Below the pieces are notes generated by a model, which worked only from the letters and a program-made list of their open reading frames with translations, had not been told where the DNA came from and ran no database searches. Below, in pieces: positions 1-9,563 of a stretch of DNA of 64,000 nt. The stretch's first letter is position 1. Every line of letters starts with the position of its first letter. The position numbers and the translations under genes are program-made. The DNA is taken from positions 2,315,178 to 2,379,177 of the forward strand of contig BCJU01000001.1 in the NCBI GenBank assembly GCA_001600355.1, read 5' to 3'. The stretch comes from Meira nashicola. Taxonomy: Eukaryota > Basidiomycota > Exobasidiomycetes > Exobasidiales > Brachybasidiaceae.

Positions 1-23
1 CTCCCCACTGACACAAGTTGGCC

Positions 24-52
24 CACGTGTGAATAACAAAAAAGACGCGTCA
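24..52. promoter_or_regulatory. CACGTG E-box and ACGCGT (MCB-like) box upstream of BIR1
   Basis: CACGTG lies at 24-29 and ACGCGT at 45-50, about 115 bp before the BIR1 start codon. ACGCGT is the core of the MluI cell-cycle box bound by MBF-type G1/S factors in fungi. A cell-cycle role would fit a chromosomal passenger gene, but this rests only on the hexamer and the position. Confidence 0.35.
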
Positions 53-165
53 ATTGTAAGGCCCTACCAAAGAAAGACCAACACCTGGTGTCAAAAGTGT
101 TGGACGAATCCTAGATCAACTCCACCATTCCGCATTCGATTAAAACGTTTTCTATCAAAGTCACA

Positions 166-1686
166 ATGACGAATGTTAATCGATCAATGAGTAGCTACGA
201 AGCACGTCGTGCAACATTCTTTGCAGGAGCAGAAGAATCAAGTAAATCTCGAAAAAAGGCAGTCCCAGTCTGGCCTCATCCTATCAATTTATCAGAAGAT
301 GCATTGGAAGATGATAATAACGGTTCAGGCTCATCGTCAACATCTTTAATCTTGAAAGAGAAGCGTACGAAAAGATATCCAACACCTAGCGAACTTGCAA
401 ATTTAGGATTGTACTTTGATCCAACTGCTTCAGACGAACAAGATGCATGTGTCTTGTTCCCAGAGAATGTTGTTTTTTCCGGTTGGAAATTGGGGGATGA
501 TGTAGCAAAAAAGATTCGAAAAGTTGTTCCCAATGCAACCTTACTCACAATTCAAGAAAGCAAAGATGCAGCTCAACAAGATGATCCAAGGAAAAATACT
601 TGGTCATGGAAAGATGAAGATCTTCTTCCTACTAGTAAATCAATGATTACAGTGCGTTTAAAGACCTTCACTTCCACTTGGCCTTACGATAGCAAAAAGG
701 GTTGGAAACCAACAAGCAAAAAATTAGCATCTGCTGGATTTCATTACTTCCCAAACGAAGAAGAAGATGATTGTGCAAGATGTCAATATTGCGAATTGGT
801 TTTGGGAGGTTGGGAAAAGACTGATGATCCTATGCACGAACATGAAAGGAGAAGACCGACTTGTCCATTCTTTAATTGTTCTTTATCAGATATTCCTTCT
901 GTGGAGATCGTAAAGAGTCCAGTGGTAGAAATCGGCAAAAAGACAAGAAGCACATCTACAGCTACAAAACGAGCTCGTGCTGTGTCCAAACGTAAAGCCA
1001 AAGAAGAGGATGAAGTAGAAGTACAACAAGATGAACCTGAACAGAAAGAGCAAGAGCAAGAGCAAGAGCCTGTTGAGGAACAACAAGAACAAGAAACACA
1101 GCAAGTAGCCTCCAAAGCAACTCGTACTCATAAAGAATCGGCACCTCAGAACATAGAAGAGGATGAAGCGCCGAGAAAGATTGCAACTTCTCGAAAAGTT
1201 TCTCGCAAGATTCAAAAAGTGGAAAATCCAGAAACAAGCCCTGCTCGACCCTCCTCTCAGGCAGAAACAGTAGCAAATGCGGGAATCGAAGAGGAAATTC
1301 TAGAGGAGATTGCGACGGAATCTACACCACCACCCGCTGCTGCTGCCGAGCTATCTCAGAAAAAAAGAAAATCATCAGACCGCGATCAAACATCCAGTCA
1401 AAAAGAAACAGAGTCAGATCAACCTACTTCAAGTTCCAGTCCAAAACGTTTCAGTGAACCTGATCCATTCATGATCGAGCCTTTGAGAAAGATTCCTAAG
1501 CTCACACCTGCTGAAGAAGATATGACAGTTGAAGCATGGTTGAAAACACAAGTTATAAGCGCATGCCAAGAGATGGAAAACGAAGGAAAGGAACGAATAG
1601 AAAAATTACGTCAACAGATCGGCAAAGGAAGATCAGAAATTGAAGCAGTCTTGAGAGGAAGGTCGCTCAACGCGACAGTTTCATAG
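166..1686 (+). CDS. BIR1: BIR-domain protein, Bir1/Cut17/survivin-like chromosomal passenger subunit
   Basis: Single exon, 506 aa, ATG at 166. A canonical BIR zinc fold spans about residues 161-240. It has the Cys206-x2-Cys209-x16-His226-x6-Cys233 spacing and the GGW..DDP..EH pattern. An upstream BIR-like region (about 11-112) keeps the R..TFF, WP and GLYFDP landmarks, but it carries an acidic Ser-rich insert and only one of the zinc ligands (Cys95), so it looks unable to bind zinc. Residues 260-450 are a low-complexity K/E/Q/S-rich linker. The last 50 residues form a helical segment starting near TVEAW, which resembles the conserved C-terminal helix of fungal Bir1 proteins. Known family role: recruits Aurora kinase/INCENP to centromeres and the spindle midzone. 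It is shorter than the yeast homologues. It converges on the aminopeptidase gene with only 70 bp between stop codons. Confidence 0.88.
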   Translation: MTNVNRSMSSYEARRATFFAGAEESSKSRKKAVPVWPHPINLSEDALEDDNNGSGSSSTSLILKEKRTKRYPTPSELANLGLYFDPTASDEQDACVLFPENVVFSGWKLGDDVAKKIRKVVPNATLLTIQESKDAAQQDDPRKNTWSWKDEDLLPTSKSMITVRLKTFTSTWPYDSKKGWKPTSKKLASAGFHYFPNEEEDDCARCQYCELVLGGWEKTDDPMHEHERRRPTCPFFNCSLSDIPSVEIVKSPVVEIGKKTRSTSTATKRARAVSKRKAKEEDEVEVQQDEPEQKEQEQEQEPVEEQQEQETQQVASKATRTHKESAPQNIEEDEAPRKIATSRKVSRKIQKVENPETSPARPSSQAETVANAGIEEEILEEIATESTPPPAAAAELSQKKRKSSDRDQTSSQKETESDQPTSSSSPKRFSEPDPFMIEPLRKIPKLTPAEEDMTVEAWLKTQVISACQEMENEGKERIEKLRQQIGKGRSEIEAVLRGRSLNATVS

Positions 1687-1756
1687 TATTTCAATCAAAT
1701 GTTTTGTACAATATCAATAATTCTCATTTAATGTATAAGCTATTTTTCGGACACTC

Positions 1757-3494
1757 TTAGGTCTCCTTCCAAAGAGCAAATCGACGAGCAAATTCGATGA
1801 TCGCGCGAGTAGGTCTACCCGTCATTCCACCCTTGTCTTGATATGCACAAGCAGCAACAGCGTCCATTGGCCCTGCGATGTCCAAATGAGCATAACGAAC
1901 GGTTGCTGGTTTACCCTTTGCTCTATCTTCTAATCCTTCTACGAATTGCTTGAGGAAGATAGCAGCCGTACAAGCACCCGCCGGTAAACCACGATTGATC
2001 ACATCTGCATAGCCATTATCGATATATTGCAAATAACGATCATCCAATGGCATTCGCCAGAAAGGATCATTTTCTGCTTCTCCGGCTTCTTTTAATGCCT
2101 GCCAAAGCTTTTCATCTTCGGTGAAAGCAGCAGAGTATGTGTCTCCCAAAGCTGTTACTGCTGCACCAGTTAAAGTAGCAATATCAAGCAAAACTGTTGG
2201 TTTGAATTCCCTCGATACGTATGTGAGTGCATCTGCCATCACAAGTCTTCCTTCAGCATCGGTATTATCGATATCAATCGTCAAACCATTCATTGCTTTT
2301 GCAATATCACCGGGTTTGGTAGCATGTCCGCTTGGCATATTCTCTGTCAAAGGCATCACTGCCACTACATTGACGGGGACTTGCAATTTAGCTAAAGCAT
2401 AGATTGCTCCCAAACAGGTTGCACTACCGCCCATATCTGCGCGCATTCTCTTCATTCCTGCACCTGGCTTGATTGATATACCTCCTGCACAGAGTAACAG
2501 AAAGACAGAAGAAGAAGAAAAAGTTAGAAAAAGAACTATCAGATTTTCCTAGAACTTCAGGACTTCATGACTTACCTGTATCGAAAGTGATCCCTTTACC
2601 AACTAAACCAAGAACAGGAGCTTCCTTTCCAGCACCATTGTAGTGAACTTCCAACATTTTTGCAGGTTCATCTGTACCTTGTGTAACGGAGATGAAAGAT
2701 CCCATACCTTTAGCCCGAGCCCAAGCTTCATCATGCGCTTCTATTGAGATATTCTTGAGATCGCTTAATTTAGTTTTGACTTTATCAGAATAGATAGAGG
2801 GTGTAAGATGATTTGCAGGAGTTTCGGCTAATTCTCTCGTCCAATTTTGTGCTTCTGCATACACATGACCAGTTTTCCAACTGAGTGGAACAGTGCTTTG
2901 TTTGATCTCGTCACCTTGATCGAGTAATTGTGCACCATCTTTATCTTGTGATTGTAATGGAACATATTCTACATTACGACCACCTTGAAGTTCGTAATCC
3001 TTTTCAAAAGCAGCATTTACACCTCTAGATTTGAAATGATTGAATCGCCAAAGCGCTAAACCTGCTCCAGTAGCAGCAGCATGAGGGCTTGTGAAAGAAT
3101 CAACAGCTAATGTTCTACGTCCGTTTGCATCCTTTCCGTCTGCCAAAGGAAGATCACGTAAAGAACGAACACCTTTTGCGGCCGCAAGACGAGATTGTTC
3201 TAAATGTTCATTTCGTAACCAAGTAGCTGCAGCAGGTACAGTATCAGGAGCCGTTTTAGGTGCAGGTTTAACTTCACCGCCTTGAACGGAAACAGCTGCG
3301 ATTACGGGTTCATTTTGTTTAGAAGGATAAAAGACACGTAATTGACCTGGCTTATTTGGATCAGAAATGCGAGCGTTTGACCATTGTTGAGCGATATCGG
3401 AAGTTGAATGAGCTTTTAAACTTTCTTGAGAAGCTTCATTTACTTGACCGGCACGAATGCCAATTACGATTCCATCGGGTGAATTAGTAGACAT
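1757..3494 (-). CDS. M17 family leucyl aminopeptidase (two exons)
   Basis: Exon 1 is 3494-2576 and exon 2 is 2484-1757 (548 aa). The intron 2575-2485 has a GTAAGT donor and a GTGCAG acceptor. Splicing joins ITFDTG to GISIKPGAG and restores the M17 metal-binding block: GKG lysine, Asp305, Lys312, then MRADMGG. The family signature NTDAEGRL follows at about 380-387, supplying Asp382, Glu384 and Arg386. All metal ligands and the catalytic Lys/Arg seen in leucine aminopeptidases are present, so the enzyme should be active. It is a cytosolic, hexameric, zinc/manganese-dependent peptidase that removes N-terminal residues. The start is ATG 3494; a TTG two codons upstream is not used. No targeting signal is obvious. 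Confidence 0.93.
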
Positions 3495-4266
3495 TTTCAA
3501 TAAGATTGTTTAAAGTGATGATGAACAGGATGAAGGACTGTACGTCTTGAACTCAAGAAAGTAAGAGGGCGCATTTGATGAGTGACTGTACTGTCAAAAC
3601 TTAACTTTGAAGGTGCTTCTCTCCGTTTTTTCTAAAGAAGAACAAGCCATGTGGTCGAGCCATGTGCATGCTTTGCGGCTTCTTCGGTTGAATCGCCGGT
3701 ACTTTTTCCGATTACTCGCAATAGTCTATGGGCTAAGGTTTAGCTCTAGCGCTTGACGCTAGGAGCATCAGATAAAAACAATAAAGAAGAACATCATATG
3801 CTTAAGCACTCAAGGAAATATGGCCGAAAGAATAAAAGATTTGAACTTGCCACTTCATTCCTGATCAATAAGAGAAAAGAGGCTTTGTCAATTAAAGTAC
3901 ACAATCTGTCAAGCTGGACTTTTGTGTATGTTTTATAGCGAATTAACTTAATCACAAATAGAGCCAGATTGGACCTTAATAAATGCATGTATGCATGTAG
4001 TTTAGTGTCAAAATGTGAAAAGCAAGGTACAAGTACAAATGTGTTAACAAAAGAGTAGCAAGAAAGTTGATATACCATGCAAGCTCCTAGTGGTGGTCGT
4101 AATAAATGTATCTATTGTAGGTAAAGGCTTCGTTAGGGTTAAAATTGTACTCAAACTTGCACAATGCCTCCATCATTGTTCGAACAACTGTGCAAGTGAT
4201 GCACAATACCATGTCCATATTTGATTCATTCTGACCACTTCTATTATTGAATACGCTTTCCCCACA
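3495..4266. other. Spacer between aminopeptidase 5' end and PKR1 3' end
   Basis: About 770 bp with no supported gene. The part next to 3494 should hold the aminopeptidase promoter. Two short open frames on opposite strands (near 3750-4080) overlap each other, have no recognisable features and are probably chance. A telomere-like GTTAGGGTTA string at 4132-4141 was considered and set aside. Confidence 0.6.
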
Positions 4267-4702
4267 TCATTGTTCTTTCTTCGTCTCCGTTTGACTAGAT
4301 ATTCCTTCTGATTGATCTGCTTCAGTTGGCATTTGTTGAATTTGAGTGGCTGAAGGTGGCATTTTGTCTAATTCGTTCAAGAACCTGTTCAAAGGGTACA
4401 ATGATGAAAGTTCAGTAAAAAAAAGAAACAAAATCCTTGATTTGAATGAAAGTGATTCATTATTTCTTCTCAACATACCAATGAATGGAAAGGAATAATC
4501 CTATAGAAATGCAAAAAAGTGCAATAAGGTGAATGTTAAAATTCGTTAAAAAGATCAAAGTAAATAAAACAAAGAATAATCCCATAAAGCTCATATCCAT
4601 CACTCTTCTCATTGGTGTATTAAGTCCAGGTTGCCATAGTGAATCAAAAACGCTTTCTAAGAATGAACTTGAAGGTTTCTTTGTATCTTGTGAAGATGAC
4701 AT
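4267..4702 (-). CDS. PKR1: Pkr1-family V-ATPase assembly factor (two exons)
   Basis: Exon 1 is 4702-4479 and exon 2 is 4384-4267, giving 113 aa. The intron 4478-4385 has a GTATGT donor and a GAACAG acceptor. The N-terminal part carries the Pkr1 pattern: FLESVFDSLWQPGLNTP, then two adjoining hydrophobic helices (about residues 35-73). Splicing completes the family's conserved ending IHWFLNEL, which neither exon has alone. The tail is hydrophilic and Q/E/S-rich. In yeast Pkr1 is a small ER membrane protein that helps assemble the V0 sector of the vacuolar ATPase. The ATG at 4702 is unambiguous. An opposite-strand open frame over the same DNA (4533-4904) is an antisense shadow. Confidence 0.88.
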
Positions 4703-5109
4703 GTCTATTGTGTGGCTAGTGAGAGATCTTTGTAATCGAGAATTTATTGTCGATGAAGGTATTGAGAAAGTTTGCTTGCGATTCTTGAAGCTGTCTGAGA
4801 AGATTCAGAATGAAGAAGTGTTGAGCATTCTTCTTTCTCTCAAAAAAACACTCACACACGCATACACAATTCGCACAGATACACACGCAGGCTTTGATTT
4901 TTAGCGTGATTTAGCATTCATGTTTGTTTAAATTTCCCACAAATAATAATCAATTATCATAAAGCAAGAACCAAAGGGAAAAAAAAATACAACTCTTTCT
5001 TCCATCTAAAGCGATGATTTCGCTTCAAACAAGAGTGGAGACAAATAAAAAAGGGGAGGAGGAGCGAAGAGAGCGTGTATGGGAGTGGGGTTGTTATTGA
5101 AACATATCA
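4703..5109. other. PKR1 promoter / peroxiredoxin 3' region
   Basis: About 400 bp upstream of PKR1 and downstream of the peroxiredoxin stop. It holds an imperfect CA-rich stretch near 4850-4890 and purine-rich runs near 4975-5090. No gene is supported. Confidence 0.5.
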
Positions 5110-7887
5110 TCATTCTACAGCATCCGAACCACGTCTTCCAAAAGTGCCCATACTAGAAACCGAAGGTCTACGCATCTCTTCTGGATCTGTGAATCCTTTA
5201 AAAGAAGAAATTGAAGAAGCGTTAGTAGAATGATGACTGTAAGAAACCGGTTCACCAAATTGATCGATTCCGTTTACCATTCCATTATTACCATCTCTTG
5301 CGCCAAATGCTATTGTTGGAATTGGAGGTGCAGGTCTTGGAGGAACGTCTCCTATAGAATTAGCTGTAATCTTTGCTGATGGAACGATGATTGGTTGTTC
5401 ACTTCGTAAATTAGCTTTTCGTACCACTCTTTGTACCGTACCAATATCACTTCCTGGAGGTGAAGCTGAAGTAGAAAATCCATCATGTTGATTACTAGAA
5501 TGATCACTAAGTGATGATTTGCTCAATTGTCTTGTAAGGATGGGGATATCTTTTGGTGGTGCCATTGGTCTACGTAAACGTGCTTCTCTCCCTGCAACGT
5601 ATGCACCATTTTCAGAAGTACGATTGGAACGTGGTCTAGGTGAAAGACTTGATTCGATTTCTCGATCATCATTCACTTCTGCTGCATCGGAAAGTGTAGG
5701 AGTTGAAATACGATAAATTCCATCTGTTATTGATGCACTTCTATGTCGCATTGCACGTAAAGATTGTTGAGAAGATCTTGAAGGTTTCATTTCGCTAGAA
5801 GAGAATCCTTCATCTTCCGGCGTTCCTCTCATTCTTGGTGTAGAAGGATTAGAGTTCATCTTTGTACCATTTCGAGGTAAAGTAGATTGTGCAGGTTGTA
5901 AATTGACAGGTTGTTCGATTTGGTTAGTTGGCTGATCCAGAACTTGTATTACACCATCATCATTCTGTCGAACGTATTCTTCATCATCATGCGTACCTTC
6001 TCCTTCATCTTGCGGTACATCACTGGGAGGCTCAGCATGCGTCATTATAGAAGATGCAGCAGATGAGGTTGAAGTTGGTATTTGTGCAAATCTACTACTT
6101 CTACGTGGCGGTCTAGGTGGAGTTGTAATCGATCTTTCATTTTCGACTGCGACAACATCATTCGTAAATAAATGTGAAGGTGCAGGCTTACGAACGACAG
6201 GACGATTAGTTGACTTTGTTAGAGGAGCTGGTGGAATACGAGTATTGGAATCGATCGATTGAATTTGAGATTCTAGAGGTTTAATTATTGCTGGTAATGG
6301 CCCTTGTTGAAGATCTAAGACTTCTCCTGGCATCAAAACTTCTGATAAAACTGCAGGTCTTGCTAATTGATAATTTTGATTTCCATTTGCCAAAGCAGGT
6401 GTACCATTATTACTTCCATATCTCAAAGATCCATGCGAGCTTGTGCCCATCAAACTTGTTTGAGCAGTAGAGATATGACTTGAAAGTGATCCATCCGTTC
6501 CGCCAGTAGATGCATCTCTATCGGAATTTTCCGAATCAACAGTATGAGAAGCAGACTTTTGATTGGCTGCTAATGCTGCATTTTGTGCTTCTAAAGTAGC
6601 AAAAAGTGGTGGAACAGAAGGTATATCATTTGATGAACTTCTTTCATGCGTGTGTTTGTTGGAAACAGAATCTTTTGTTGAACTGGCTGCTGCGAGAGAA
6701 CCACGACGGAGTGATGCTTTACCTAAATCTTTCAAACGTGATGAACTTCTCGAGCGAGGTAATCCAGGAGCTGAACCACCACTAAAGCTCTTTCGAGAAG
6801 ATCGTATCGATTGCGCTTTACCATTTCCTGCATGTCCGTTCACTTCATCTGAAGGCCAATTTCGCGATAGAACAAGTGGCGGTGGCTTATCATCAGCAGA
6901 GGATAGCTGTTGAAAGACAGATTTCCAATGCTTCCATATATTTTTATCAGATTTCGTCGATGAAGAAGAACTGGTTGAAATATTTGCTGTGGCTGAAACA
7001 GGCTCAAGGGTGGCTGCTTCGCCTTGTGATTTTGGTACACGTTCAAATGTACCGTTAAAGTTGTTGAGTTTGGGAGCATTAACCGTTCTTCCTTGAGCAT
7101 AAGGAGAGATTGATTGACCTTTCTTTGATATCATCGATGCAGCTCCATGACGAGGAGTAGCATCAATTCCACCACTACTGGCGCTATTATTCTCTCCGTA
7201 GGTAAATCTTGTCCATCCATCCAATCCTTTTCCGCTTGGATCTGCCATTAATGATCGATTTTTATCTTCTTCATATGCTAATAATGTTCGAGAACGTTGT
7301 GATAATTCATGTTCTAATCGAATTAGCCACTTTTCAGCAAACAAGACATGTCCGTCCGCGTCAAAAACACCTTGTGCCATAGCTCTTACCGTTCCACTAG
7401 GATCGATGATAAAAGTGCATCTTTGATCGATCAATCCTAACCATGTACGTTGAACACCATACGCTTCCATAGTTTCTCTATTTTCGTCATGTAAAATCCT
7501 ATAGCCCAAATGATGTTCATCAACGAACCTTTTCGATCTAATTGGAGGATCTTGACTGATTCCTATCACGATAGCCTGTAATTCAGAAAAAATAGGCGTT
7601 AAACCTAAAGCATCACGAAACATACAAGATTCTTTCGTACAATGCGGAGATCCTGCTAAAGGAAAGAAGAATAAAATGATTGGTCTTCCCAAAGCGATTG
7701 TTGCATGTAATGAACATCTTCTGCCTAAATGATCCGGTAAATTAATCTCTGGTGCCATTTTGCCAATTAATGGACAATCATCTTGTATAGAAGCTGGAAT
7801 GCTTAAACCCGTTCCTAATAATGTTACAATACTCTTTTCTCCTACGATCGGGAATGCCGGTACACGAGGCAAATGACGTGGCGCCAT
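5110..7887 (-). CDS. PrxQ/BCP-type peroxiredoxin domain with a ~700-residue disordered C-terminal tail
   Basis: 925 aa from ATG 7887; the frame extends 8 codons further upstream but only to a GTG. The first ~205 residues are an AhpC/TSA thioredoxin fold. It has PLIGKMAPEINLPD, then a FFFPLAGSPHCTKESC segment with the peroxidatic Cys83 and a second Cys88 five residues on. That spacing is typical of atypical 2-Cys PrxQ/BCP/Dot5 enzymes, which reduce hydroperoxides using thioredoxin. Conserved ILHDE..E..YGV and TFIIDPSG.V segments follow. Residues ~210-925 are low-complexity Ser/Pro/Arg/Asn sequence with PPRP-type and RRSS motifs and no recognised domain. Normal PrxQ proteins are only 150-220 aa, so this is a large extension in one uninterrupted frame. 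Function of the tail is unknown; it could anchor the enzyme or bind SH3 domains (inference). Confidence 0.8.
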   Translation of the reverse strand: MAPRHLPRVPAFPIVGEKSIVTLLGTGLSIPASIQDDCPLIGKMAPEINLPDHLGRRCSLHATIALGRPIILFFFPLAGSPHCTKESCMFRDALGLTPIFSELQAIVIGISQDPPIRSKRFVDEHHLGYRILHDENRETMEAYGVQRTWLGLIDQRCTFIIDPSGTVRAMAQGVFDADGHVLFAEKWLIRLEHELSQRSRTLLAYEEDKNRSLMADPSGKGLDGWTRFTYGENNSASSGGIDATPRHGAASMISKKGQSISPYAQGRTVNAPKLNNFNGTFERVPKSQGEAATLEPVSATANISTSSSSSTKSDKNIWKHWKSVFQQLSSADDKPPPLVLSRNWPSDEVNGHAGNGKAQSIRSSRKSFSGGSAPGLPRSRSSSRLKDLGKASLRRGSLAAASSTKDSVSNKHTHERSSSNDIPSVPPLFATLEAQNAALAANQKSASHTVDSENSDRDASTGGTDGSLSSHISTAQTSLMGTSSHGSLRYGSNNGTPALANGNQNYQLARPAVLSEVLMPGEVLDLQQGPLPAIIKPLESQIQSIDSNTRIPPAPLTKSTNRPVVRKPAPSHLFTNDVVAVENERSITTPPRPPRRSSRFAQIPTSTSSAASSIMTHAEPPSDVPQDEGEGTHDDEEYVRQNDDGVIQVLDQPTNQIEQPVNLQPAQSTLPRNGTKMNSNPSTPRMRGTPEDEGFSSSEMKPSRSSQQSLRAMRHRSASITDGIYRISTPTLSDAAEVNDDREIESSLSPRPRSNRTSENGAYVAGREARLRRPMAPPKDIPILTRQLSKSSLSDHSSNQHDGFSTSASPPGSDIGTVQRVVRKANLRSEQPIIVPSAKITANSIGDVPPRPAPPIPTIAFGARDGNNGMVNGIDQFGEPVSYSHHSTNASSISSFKGFTDPEEMRRPSVSSMGTFGRRGSDAVE

Positions 7888-9563
7888 TATGATTCGTTGC
7901 AATAAAAGCACCTATGGCACAAGATTAAGTTCCTAGTTCATTGAAACCTATAGTTGAATGGAATTTGATAATGACTGTGTCTTTTTTTTTGGGAGGAGTG
8001 TGTGATTTTCCTTGTCGGGAGATTGATTACGCCAAGTGTGGAGTAAGATCGAATGCCTGACAGGAAATAGCCCGGATTGCAATGACGCTAACAAATTGCA
8101 ATTCCGATCCTTGTACTGATCCGAGTATAAAGTTTAACGAGATCCTGAACAATGTCGATAGCGATGAGCAAAGTGCAACTAATAGCAAGATAAAGCGATT
8201 GAAAACCCTGAAGGGTAAAGAAGAAAACAAACGATGGAGGAGTTGCAAAATTGGGATGGCAAACGCCGTCGATTAGAAATTTCACTACTGTCACTAGCTG
8301 CTTGAACGAGTACATACATATGTTCATTCAAAAGCAGGTAGGCAGGTAGGCACAAGCGGGCTTTTCTTTTTCTTTGTTAAGCAAAAAAGGACACGCTCTC
8401 GACTTGTTTCTCCGATGTTCAAAAAAAATCAGCACTTGAACACAATTTAAATTTTAACACATGATGACTGCATGCATATTAGCGGCTCTACAGTACTGGC
8501 TCCCGATCTCTGTAAAAAGCACAATCAGAGCGTGCGCCTGCGCTGCGCAACGCACACGTACGTACGTACGCAATCAAATTAACAGAAATAAGGCTATTTT
8601 GCGGGTATAAAAACAGAATGCATTTTCTTTTTTTAAAACCAAAAAAATTCCCGTTCATTTAGCAATCTACAAATACATACATACACTGAGTGCTGCGCCG
8701 CGCGGTTCAACTTCTTTGTCTTCATTTTTCGGATCGGCGTATGAACCGGCTCATCAGTGCATAGGTAGTACATATACATACAAGTACGCATTGCATTTTT
8801 TCTCAGCCTTAATTTCCTTTTTCTTCTTCAAGCAAGCCCTATTTTGATTCAAGGGTAAAATGAAAGGGATCTACGTACAAAGATCTCACAACGGTTAAAT
8901 ATGCCGTAAAATTCGCTGTCTAATTGATTAGAAACATAGCGGCACAGCGCAATTCAGATGCCGCGTCTGCGCCTGCGCACACACACACACACTTGAAGTA
9001 TGGATCACATTAGAGCAGATTTTAAGTTTCTTTCTTTGCTAGAAACGGCATTGCGTCTGAATATTTGAAACATTCAATCGTCTTATGTACGTATAAAGCT
9101 AATTTCATTTCTAACATCAACTATGACAATATCTTTAATTATGTATATCTCTATCGATATTATTTGCCATAAATGAAAGCTTCCAGGTTGTGTACAAGTG
9201 CTAGAGCGGTAAAAATTGCATCAAATCTATATATGTACAAGAAGGAAAACAATACGCCAGAACAACAAGTGGCTTTTCTAGCGCGGAACGCCATGGAGAT
9301 GCAAATTTTATAGTAGTATGGTGCGGGAGGTAATAATAATTTTGGTAAAAGCGATCTGATCGCTTGATTAATTATGAATGACATCACAAATTGTTATTAT
9401 GATTGCGATTGAAAGATTTCATTCATGTTTTGATGACAAGAGACTCTATCATCGACGCCCATTTGTAGCTTTCACTCTTATGACTTGGTATCATACATGA
9501 TTTCATTTAAAAGAACAAAGAAATATAAGTACATGCAGAAGGAGGGCAATGATGTTTCAATGT
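7888..9563. other. Spacer between peroxiredoxin 5' end and velvet gene 3' end
   Basis: About 1.7 kb, AT-rich with scattered GC-rich islands. GCTGCGC occurs at 8542-8548 and 8692-8698, with related CTGCGCCTGCGC at 8968-8978. A CGTA-type run lies near 8560. One 64-codon ATG frame (8082-8276) is hydrophilic with no recognisable motif; I do not call it a gene. Confidence 0.5.
8978..8992. repeat. (CA)7 microsatellite
   Basis: Perfect CA dinucleotide run directly after a CTGCGCCTGCGC element in the intergenic spacer. Confidence 0.9.

Noticed and set aside
4132..4141. GTTAGGGTTA, telomere-like; possible telomerase RNA template on the minus strand
   Set aside because: A single 10-mer can occur by chance. 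No conserved telomerase RNA features are seen, and the telomerase RNA described in Ustilago comes from the 3' UTR of an unrelated mRNA (EMI1), which is not present here.
4533..4904. 123-codon plus-strand frame with a lipoprotein-like N-terminus
   Set aside because: It lies antisense to the well-supported PKR1 exon 1; its hydrophobic stretch is the complement of PKR1 membrane helices.
8082..8276. 64-codon ATG frame upstream of the peroxiredoxin gene
   Set aside because: Hydrophilic, no motif, overlapped by frames on the other strand; length is within chance expectation.
8533..8979. TGCGCCTGCGC(A) elements resembling the animal NRF-1 site
   Set aside because: NRF-1 is not known in fungi, so the resemblance is not used as a call; only the recurrence of the motif is reported.
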